64,000 bases of DNA from contig QHXI01000050.1 of NCBI GenBank assembly GCA_003222895.1, positions 24,975 to 88,974 of the forward strand, in the 5' to 3' direction. The stretch comes from Acidobacteriota bacterium. GTDB lineage: Bacteria; Acidobacteriota; Blastocatellia; Pyrinomonadales; Pyrinomonadaceae. Shown here in pieces: positions 56,665-64,000 of the stretch. Every line of letters begins with the position of its first letter. The first letter of the stretch is position 1. Below the pieces are notes generated by a model, which was not told the DNA's origin, made no database searches, and saw only the letters and a list, made by a program, of their open reading frames with translations. The position numbers were made by a program, and so were the translations under genes.

Positions 56665-56873
56665 GCGGCTCTGCCGCCTGATGTGCGGAAGGGCTTGCCC
56701 TTCCGAGCAAGTAGACTCTAGTTTTCTGCCGCCGACTAGAGGCTGCGCCTCGAATCGGCGGCGATCATTTACACAGATAGCTCGTCGGTAAGGCGAAGCC
56801 TTACCGCACATCAGGCGGCAAAGCCGCATTGCGACAACGATCCCTTACTGGCGCAAGTTGCTAACTTGCGCCA
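56665..56873. repeat. Composite cruciform element: 24-bp inverted repeat enclosing three hairpins, plus an adjacent hairpin
   Basis: GCGGCTCTGCCGCCTGATGTGCGG (56665-56688) vs inverted 56804-56827 (1 mismatch); inner hairpins around 56689-56704, 56728-56762, 56786-56804; GGCGCAAGTTGCTAACTTGCGCC near 56850-56873. Confidence 0.88.
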
Positions 56874-56894
56874 CATTTTGTTATACCGCGGCGC

Positions 56895-57803
56895 ATGAAA
56901 ATAATTCTGCGGCTTACGCTTTTGATTGCCGGACTGGCTCTTATTGCTCCCGCAATCATCGCTCAACCCAACGCCCTCGACATTCGCATTCGCAACGAAG
57001 TCGCGCCATTCAAAGGCAAAGTCTTTATCTTCGCAAAGAACCTCGACACGGGCGCGGCCTACACTTTCAATGGCGACGAGCGCGTACGCACCGCCAGCAC
57101 AATTAAGATTGCCGTGATGATTGAGGTCTTCGCCCGCGTCGCCGAAGGTAAAGCGAAGTGGACGGATGAACTTGTGCTGACAAAAGCGGCGCGCTTTAGC
57201 GGTTCGGGAATTCTGCCTGAACTAGGCGACGGATTGCGCCTGACGTTGCAGGATTGCGTTCGCCTGATGATGACCCTCAGCGATAACACCGCGACGAATA
57301 TGGTTCTGGATTATTTGAGTAGTAACAGCACGCCTGGGACCGATTCGGTGAATGATCGAATGAACTTGCTGGGCTTCAAAGCAACGAGGATCATGCGTCG
57401 CGTCGGCAGTGGCGGCGAGAGCAAAGCAGGCAAAGAGCCTGAGAACAAAAAATTCGGACTCGGCTCAACTACGCCTCACGAGATGGTTCAGATCCTTGAG
57501 AAGCTGGATCGCGGCGAAGTTGTCACTCAGGAAGCTTCGAAACAGATGATCGATCTAATGAAGCGCGAGCAGTCACGCTATGCCATCGGCCGCACCACGC
57601 CAGAGATTCCTATGGCCAGCAAGTACGGCGCGCTCGATGCGCTGCGAAGTTGTGTCGCAGTGCTTTACACGAAGCAGGGAAGGATCGCGATCGCGATCAC
57701 GGTCGACGAAATGCCAGCAGTGAATTGGTCGGTGGACAATCCGGCGTATCTTTTAATGTCGCGTTTGTCGTTAATTCTCGCTGACGGTCTTCGATCACCG
57801 TAG
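56895..57803 (+). CDS. Class A beta-lactamase-like serine hydrolase
   Basis: TASTIKIAVMIEV (SxxK), LSDNTATNMVLD (SDN). Confidence 0.88.
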   Translation: MKIILRLTLLIAGLALIAPAIIAQPNALDIRIRNEVAPFKGKVFIFAKNLDTGAAYTFNGDERVRTASTIKIAVMIEVFARVAEGKAKWTDELVLTKAARFSGSGILPELGDGLRLTLQDCVRLMMTLSDNTATNMVLDYLSSNSTPGTDSVNDRMNLLGFKATRIMRRVGSGGESKAGKEPENKKFGLGSTTPHEMVQILEKLDRGEVVTQEASKQMIDLMKREQSRYAIGRTTPEIPMASKYGALDALRSCVAVLYTKQGRIAIAITVDEMPAVNWSVDNPAYLLMSRLSLILADGLRSP

Positions 57804-58136
57804 CGTACCTCTCATGAAATAGTCGATCCAAAATTCTGTATCCGTTTCGACGGTTTTTCGGATGAGTCAACGCGAGTGACCTTAGCGGACTGGGAAAATC
57901 CGTGAGTTTTCTTACTGCCCGATTCACTAATTAGTTGGAACAATATATGCATCGTTGAAAAGTGAACGTGCACGCTTGTTGGTCTGATCGGATCAATGTC
58001 CAGCCGCTGTTCTCTAAGAAAACCTGGTCATATGGATGTGGAGTTGTCCGCATCTGCGGACGAGCACACCCGTCGCCCGATGATTATCAACAGACTCACA
58101 CCTAACAGAAACTTCAAATCTAACTTGGAGGATACA

Positions 58137-61100
58137 ATGACGAATCGCAGCATTCTCAGCAGATTTATTCCACTCGCTTTCAGTCTTTTGCTGCTCACCC
58201 TGGTGTCCGTAGCCGCTTTTGGGCAGGGGAGCACATCGACAATCAACGGGACGGTAGTCGATCCCCAGGGCAATGTGGTTCCCGGGGCGACCGCGACGTT
58301 GAGCAATGCCGCAAAGAATTTCACCCGCAGTCAGACAACGACCGACGGCGGTCGCTTCAGTTTCCCTCTGATCCCGCCGGGTGAATATCAATTGATTGTC
58401 GAAGGGAAAGGATTCAAAAAGGCCGTCCTGAGGGAAGTAAACGCTTTGATTAATAAGGCTACGGAACTGCAAGTGTCGCTCGAGGTTGGTAACGTGAGCG
58501 AAACAGTAACGATCTCGACCGGCGGAGGCGAGGTATTAATCAATACCCAGGATGCCACGATTGGAAATAACTTCGTCAATCAGCAAATCACGCAATTGCC
58601 GCTCGAAGCGCGCAATCCGATTTCGTTGCTGACGTTGCAGCCGGGCGTGACTCGCGCCGGCAATGTGACTGGCGCACGAGCCGATCAGTCGAATATCACG
58701 CTCGATGGCGTCGATATCAACGAGGCGCAAACCAACGACATCAACGCGCCGGTGCTCAGATTGAACGCGGAAGCAGTTGAAGAATTTCGCGTTGTCGTTT
58801 CAAATCCGAATGCGAACCAGGGACGATCGTCAGGCGCGCAGATCTCGCTGATCACGAAGAGCGGATCTAACGAATGGCACGGTTCGTTGTTTGAGTTCCA
58901 TCGAAATACAATTTTTACCGCCAACAATTTCTTCAATAATCGCAGTGGCGTTGCGCGACCCACCTTGTTGCGCAACACGTTTGGCGGCGCCTTCGGTGGT
59001 CGCATCATCAAAGATCGCGCGTTCTTCTTTTACAGTTATGAAGGACGTCGCGACGCCAGCCAGGCTTCGGTAACGCCGCGAACTGTGCCACTGCCAAGTC
59101 TTGGCCTGGGCACGGTCAAGTTTCTTGGTTGCGGACCCGCGGTGCCGGCGGCACAATGCGGCGCGCCGGGCGGCACGGCGCCCACGACACAGACTCTTAC
59201 CGCGGCGCAATTGGGCGCCCTGTTTCCAACGGTCGGCCTGAACCCCGCGGCGCTCGCGGTGCTGGCAGGTGCGGCGAGCAAATATCCGGCTAACTCGCCG
59301 GGCGGCGATGGCTTCAACACCGGTGCTTTTCTTTTCAATGCGCCGACGAAGGTCAATCTTAATTCGCATCAGCTGCGACTTGATTTCAATCTAAACCGTT
59401 CAGGCACGCAGCAGTTGATGTTCCGCGGTTCGTACCAATACGACAAGCAGCCGGTAAGTTTCGCGAACCCGCAACAGTTTCCCGATACACCGATACGGAA
59501 TCAGTGGTATCACCCAACGGGTCTAGTAATAGGCCATACATGGACCATCAGTCCGACCAAGACGAATAACTTCCGCTATGGCTTGACGCGTTTGGCGGTG
59601 AGTAATTTGGGAGATACAGGTGGCAACGACATCTTCTTCCGGTTCGTTTACATTCCGACGACTGAATCCTACACGGTCAACCGCGTGAATCCGGTTCATA
59701 ACTTTGTCGACGACTTTTCAATGATTAAGAGCAATCACACGCTTCAGTTCGGCGCCAACGTAAGAAGTGTGAGCAACCTGCGCACGGATTTTGGGGCGGC
59801 ATTCGATCAGGCTTTGACGAATCCGTTGTTCTATCAATCGTCGGGCAACGTTTTGCTTACACCGGTTACCGGAGCGGGTTACACCATCAAAGGCAATCAA
59901 GACGATTTGAAGGCGGCCCTAGCGGCGATCATCGGTCGATTTTCACAGTATACGGCCAGATTTAATTTCGGGCTCGACGGCAATCCGCAATCGCCGGGTT
60001 CACCGACGGTGAGAAACTTTGCCACTAAGTCCTTCGACGTTTACGGACAGGACGTTTGGAAGGCGAGATATAACCTGACCCTGACATACGGCTTGCGCTA
60101 TGCATTAAGCCAACCCGTCTATGAGAAGCAAGGGTTCATGACAACGCCGAGTATTGGTCTGGGAGAGTATCTGCGGCGACGCCTGGTCAGCGCCGCGGAA
60201 GGCGTTAACTACACGGAGCCCATCATCGTCAACAAGTCCGATCACTTGTACAACTGGGATCGAAACGACTTTCAGCCGCGAGTAGCAGTCGCCTGGTCAC
60301 CTAACTTTGGCGATGGATTCCTCAGCAAGTTCTTTGGAAAGAACACTCGCAGCGAACAGCGCAGCGTCTTGCGCGGCGGGTTCGCGATCACGAATGATTA
60401 TTTCGGCGAGCAGTTGGCGGTGACTTTCAATGCGCAAAATACTTTGGGCTATGCATCGTCGCAAACGATTAGCGCCAACACGTATAACGTGACGACCAAG
60501 CCAGCACCTTTGTTCACAGGTCTTGGTCAAACCGTCCGCACGCTCGCCGGAATTACGATTCCTGGCGCCATCACTTTCCCGCAGCAGAAGGGCGCGAGCT
60601 TAACTCGCATCGAAAGTTCACTCGACACGCACCAGGTTTCGCCGATCAACTACAGTTGGAACTTCTCTTTCCAGCGCACCCTGCCGAAGGGAATGGTACT
60701 TGAAGCCGGTTACGTGGGACGACTTGCTCGTAATCTCCTTGCCGGGCGCGATGCGGTGCAAACGAACCTGAACTTCACCGATCCGAAGTCGGGCCAGAAC
60801 TGGGAGCAAGCCGCAACTCTTCTAGAGATTGCCAGGGCGGGTAACCGTTCGGTTGGAAGCATCGGGCCCATTCCGTTCTTTGAGAATCTTTGGGCCGCGG
60901 GAAGCTTGTGCGGAGGTCTAGGCACATGTGCCGGTCTGACGAATACTCAGGCGGTTTATCTTGATGCTTTGAACTTCAATGGCAATGACTGGACCTCGAC
61001 GCAACTAGATCTGGAATTCGCAGGCGGTCCGCGGCATTTCTATCAGGGACAGTACGGAGCGCTCGCGGTGTATAGCACGATCGCATCCTCGGATTATCAC

Positions 61101-61868
61101 GGCGCGACCTTCACGTTGCGTCAGCGATTCAAAGAAACACTGTCTTACGATATCAATTACACTTTCTCGAAATCTTTGGATGATGTTTCCGGACTGCAAA
61201 CGGACGCGCCATTCACCCCGTTCATCCTGAACGCAGAGAATATCCATCAGGCTAAGGCCTACTCGGACTTTGATGTGCGCCACGTAATCAACGCCAACGC
61301 GATTTGGCAATTGCCGTTTGGCAAAGGCCGGTCCTTCCTGAACAGCGGCGGCGTTGCGAATGCGATCCTCGGCGGTTGGCAACTGACGGGAATCTTCCGT
61401 TGGAACTCAGGGTTGCCGGTTGAAGCGCCGTTGGATTTCGGCGGCTGGCCCACTAATTGGAACCGCCGCAATTACACAACGCGCAGCAAGCCCGTGACGG
61501 AAAGTCCGACTCGCGGGAGCGCCGCAAACCCCGCGAATCTCTTTTCAGATCCAACCGCGGCCTATCAGAGCTTCCGCAGTGGTCAACCGGGAGAACGCGG
61601 AGACCGCAACATCTTCCGTTATCCCGGTTACATCGATCTCGACATGGGTCTCGCGAAGTCATTCACGATGCCATGGAACGAGACTCATAAGCTGCAAATT
61701 CGTTGGGAAGTCTTCAACGTGACGAATACCCAGCGTCTGACTTCGGTTGATGGTTTCGTGCAGGGACTCGATCCGCAAAATTCCCCGGCGCCTCCGAGCT
61801 TCGGAAATTTCACCCGGATTCAAGGCGATGCACGAGTGATGCAAGTCGGTTTTCGATACACGTTCTAA
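58137..61868 (+). CDS. TonB-dependent receptor with N-terminal carboxypeptidase-regulatory-like domain
   Basis: STSTINGTVVDPQGNVVPGATATLSNAAKNFTRSQTTTDGGRFSF; outer-membrane-type C-terminus MQVGFRYTF. Confidence 0.92.
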   Translation: MTNRSILSRFIPLAFSLLLLTLVSVAAFGQGSTSTINGTVVDPQGNVVPGATATLSNAAKNFTRSQTTTDGGRFSFPLIPPGEYQLIVEGKGFKKAVLREVNALINKATELQVSLEVGNVSETVTISTGGGEVLINTQDATIGNNFVNQQITQLPLEARNPISLLTLQPGVTRAGNVTGARADQSNITLDGVDINEAQTNDINAPVLRLNAEAVEEFRVVVSNPNANQGRSSGAQISLITKSGSNEWHGSLFEFHRNTIFTANNFFNNRSGVARPTLLRNTFGGAFGGRIIKDRAFFFYSYEGRRDASQASVTPRTVPLPSLGLGTVKFLGCGPAVPAAQCGAPGGTAPTTQTLTAAQLGALFPTVGLNPAALAVLAGAASKYPANSPGGDGFNTGAFLFNAPTKVNLNSHQLRLDFNLNRSGTQQLMFRGSYQYDKQPVSFANPQQFPDTPIRNQWYHPTGLVIGHTWTISPTKTNNFRYGLTRLAVSNLGDTGGNDIFFRFVYIPTTESYTVNRVNPVHNFVDDFSMIKSNHTLQFGANVRSVSNLRTDFGAAFDQALTNPLFYQSSGNVLLTPVTGAGYTIKGNQDDLKAALAAIIGRFSQYTARFNFGLDGNPQSPGSPTVRNFATKSFDVYGQDVWKARYNLTLTYGLRYALSQPVYEKQGFMTTPSIGLGEYLRRRLVSAAEGVNYTEPIIVNKSDHLYNWDRNDFQPRVAVAWSPNFGDGFLSKFFGKNTRSEQRSVLRGGFAITNDYFGEQLAVTFNAQNTLGYASSQTISANTYNVTTKPAPLFTGLGQTVRTLAGITIPGAITFPQQKGASLTRIESSLDTHQVSPINYSWNFSFQRTLPKGMVLEAGYVGRLARNLLAGRDAVQTNLNFTDPKSGQNWEQAATLLEIARAGNRSVGSIGPIPFFENLWAAGSLCGGLGTCAGLTNTQAVYLDALNFNGNDWTSTQLDLEFAGGPRHFYQGQYGALAVYSTIASSDYHGATFTLRQRFKETLSYDINYTFSKSLDDVSGLQTDAPFTPFILNAENIHQAKAYSDFDVRHVINANAIWQLPFGKGRSFLNSGGVANAILGGWQLTGIFRWNSGLPVEAPLDFGGWPTNWNRRNYTTRSKPVTESPTRGSAANPANLFSDPTAAYQSFRSGQPGERGDRNIFRYPGYIDLDMGLAKSFTMPWNETHKLQIRWEVFNVTNTQRLTSVDGFVQGLDPQNSPAPPSFGNFTRIQGDARVMQVGFRYTF

Positions 61869-61951
61869 CTTTCGACGCTTTTCGATTGCAACGGTGGGCT
61901 GCCTGGCTTACGCTTGGCAGCCTGCTTTTTTCACCCGCGGAGATTAATGCA

Positions 61952-62944
61952 ATGAGAAACAGAAATCGTTCGGCGATGGCGCTGCTACTTCTCGCGATGT
62001 TACTCGTGATGCCTGCCTCGGCTTTTACGCAAACGCGCGGCAGCATGACGCTTTATGGCGACGTGAAGCTTCACCAGGATCAGCCAGGCGACAACTCGAT
62101 CGGAAGTTTGACCATTGTGCTTTACGCGCAAGGCGGCGCCACGATCATCGGACGCACTACCGTACCAGTCGGCGGCCGTTATCGTTTCAACAATATTCCG
62201 TCGGCCGAATACGAGCTGGCAGTCGAAGCTGATATGACCGAGATCGCGCGCCTTCACGTATCAGTCTCCGGCCGCCCCGGCTCGGACTATCAACAAGATA
62301 TCGAGTTAGCCATGAAGTCCCCTGGTTCGAATTCAAGTGCAAAACCAGGCACCGTTTCCGCAAACGATTTATATAAACGCAGCGCCGCGAATCAATCGCT
62401 TTTCGACAAATCTCAACGCGCAATCGACGACAAGAAATACGACGATGCCGTGGCATCGCTAACTCAGATCGTCAACGGTGACAACGCGGACTTCCAGGCT
62501 TGGACCGAACTCGGTACCGCCTATTTGTTGCTGAATAAGAAAGGCGATGCTGAGAAGTCTTATCAAAAAGCGCTGGAGGTTCGCCCAACGTTTGGGCTTG
62601 CTTTGTTGAATCTTGGTCGTCTCAGAGTCGGAGAGAAGAAATTCGAAGAAGCGGTCGCGCCGTTAACAACTCTGCTTGAGATAAACCCGGCATCGGCCGA
62701 TGGAAATTTGTTTCTGGGCGAGGCTTACCTGCAAATCAAGAAGGGATCGAAAGCGGTTGGGTATTTGAACGAGGCGGCCAGGCTGGGACGGCCCGAAGCC
62801 CATTTGCGATTAGCCGCGTTGTATGACGCCGTCGGAATGAAAGACAAGGCCGCGATCGAATATGAACAATTTCTCGAAAAGAAACCCGATTACCCGGACA
62901 AGAAGAAGCTGCAAAAGTACATCAGCGATAACAAGAAGCCCTGA
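61952..62944 (+). CDS. TPR-repeat exported protein
   Basis: Signal peptide MRNRNRSAMALLLLAMLLVMPASAF; TPR repeats (AWTELGTAYLLLNKKGDAEKSYQKALEVRP). Confidence 0.85.
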   Translation: MRNRNRSAMALLLLAMLLVMPASAFTQTRGSMTLYGDVKLHQDQPGDNSIGSLTIVLYAQGGATIIGRTTVPVGGRYRFNNIPSAEYELAVEADMTEIARLHVSVSGRPGSDYQQDIELAMKSPGSNSSAKPGTVSANDLYKRSAANQSLFDKSQRAIDDKKYDDAVASLTQIVNGDNADFQAWTELGTAYLLLNKKGDAEKSYQKALEVRPTFGLALLNLGRLRVGEKKFEEAVAPLTTLLEINPASADGNLFLGEAYLQIKKGSKAVGYLNEAARLGRPEAHLRLAALYDAVGMKDKAAIEYEQFLEKKPDYPDKKKLQKYISDNKKP

Positions 62945-63053
62945 GTCGCTGCTTCATTTCACTTTCTGAATTTGAAGGGAACCTTGAGTCACGCAGATTC
63001 GTTCAGCAAGCAAAGGCGCTCGGGCGCATTCGTTAGGAATCCTGGAGAACAAA

Positions 63054-63941
63054 ATGAGACGCGTACTGATTGTGGCGGTTTTGATTGTGGCGGCTGCGGC
63101 GGTGGGGTTGTGGCGTTCGCATGGCAGCGTTCGTAACGGTCTGAATCGAATTGTGAACGGAGCGGGTGACAACTCTCAGGGTGTCACCGGCGACGAGACG
63201 CGAAAGACATTCGATCTCAAACCGGGCGCGCGCATCGACATCCAGGGCATCAACGGCCGCGTCGACATTCAAACTTCGGATACCAAGACCGCGGAAGTTT
63301 TTGTGCGTCGAACCGCCGACAGTCCGACTTCTCTTCATCGCCGAGAAATCATCATCGAACAGACCAGCGACGGCATTCTCGTGCGCAGCAAACAAAGCCA
63401 TGTGGGTTTGTGGGAACATCTGTTCGGAAAAGATCCGAAAGAGGAAGTAACGATCAAAGCGCCGCGGCAGATCGCGCTTTCGCTGCGCGGTGTTAATGGC
63501 CGAATCAACGCTACGGACATCGATGGATCGGTTGAAGTCAGAGGCGTCAACGGCCGCGTGGAGTTAGGTCAGGTGACTGAGTCGGCGGAAATCAGTGGCG
63601 TCAACGGAGACATTTCCGTGGGACTGAATAAGCTCGGCGGCCGCGGCGTGCGGGTCAGCGGCGTCAATGGCGGGATCGAATTCAAGCTGGCGAATAGCTT
63701 GAACGCGGATCTCACTGCGCGAGGAATGAATGGCAGTGTGCGCTCGGAAATTCCTGAAGTGACTGTCGACAAAGATCAGTTTGGCGGTCATTACTCCGCG
63801 CGGATCGGCAACGGCGGCGCGCCGATCGATCTCAGCGGCGTTAACGGAAACGTGCGATTGACGCGGGCCGGGACAGTCGCCGACGCGACAGAAACGAGGC
63901 AAACCTCGAAGACTGAGAACCGGGACGCGAAGACGCGCTAG
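63054..63941 (+). CDS. DUF4097-like adhesin/beta-solenoid protein
   Basis: Repeated GxNGxI/V units (GVNGRINATDIDGSVEVRGVNGRVELGQVTESAEISGVNGDISV). Confidence 0.82.
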   Translation: MRRVLIVAVLIVAAAAVGLWRSHGSVRNGLNRIVNGAGDNSQGVTGDETRKTFDLKPGARIDIQGINGRVDIQTSDTKTAEVFVRRTADSPTSLHRREIIIEQTSDGILVRSKQSHVGLWEHLFGKDPKEEVTIKAPRQIALSLRGVNGRINATDIDGSVEVRGVNGRVELGQVTESAEISGVNGDISVGLNKLGGRGVRVSGVNGGIEFKLANSLNADLTARGMNGSVRSEIPEVTVDKDQFGGHYSARIGNGGAPIDLSGVNGNVRLTRAGTVADATETRQTSKTENRDAKTR

Positions 63942-63978
63942 GCTCTCTTCAAAATTCAGAAATGCAGAACCTCGGTCA

Positions 63979-64000
63979 CTCTGTTTTGAGTGATCGAGGT
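63979..64000 (+). terminator. Terminator-like hairpin at window end
   Basis: CCTCGGTCACTC-tgtttt-GAGTGATCGAGG; downstream T-run would lie outside the window. Confidence 0.45.

Overview
A 64 kb chromosomal window, probably from an Acidobacteriota lineage (Blastocatellia-like; inferred from gene content only). The backbone is mostly housekeeping: lpxD (truncated, minus strand at the left edge), priA, a family-4 Fe-S uracil-DNA glycosylase, coaBC, ugd plus a sugar epimerase, a pilB/pilT/pilC operon, queC/queE, an ECF sigma/anti-sigma locus, M28 peptidase, DUF1800/DUF1501, birA, coaX, rlmD, comEC, glycerate kinase, comEA, ftsK, prfB (with an intact programmed +1 frameshift), lnt, TPR/BON/DUF4139/beta-lactamase-like/TonB-receptor/DUF4097 genes. 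Accessory highlights: (1) an SOS-mutagenesis locus lexA / UdgX-type UDG (KRRIH motif) / imuA / imuB / dnaE2 at 14.6-22.0 kb, where lexA and imuB share 10-bp-phased TTCG direct repeats over their predicted promoters, a candidate lineage-specific LexA operator; (2) about 11 dispersed elements built from 7-bp tandem repeats, most with two complementary arms (heptad hairpins), sitting at gene boundaries or in-frame inside imuB and dnaE2; (3) at least three further dispersed hairpin families that supply stop codons, C-termini or leaders to genes; (4) a three-ORF island, SAMHD1-like HD protein (split by a frameshift) plus ImmA/IrrE-type metallopeptidase, a candidate uncharacterised defence or stress module. 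No tRNA, rRNA, CRISPR array or transposase was recognised. All calls were made by eye from the sequence and the ORF track; no database searches were run.
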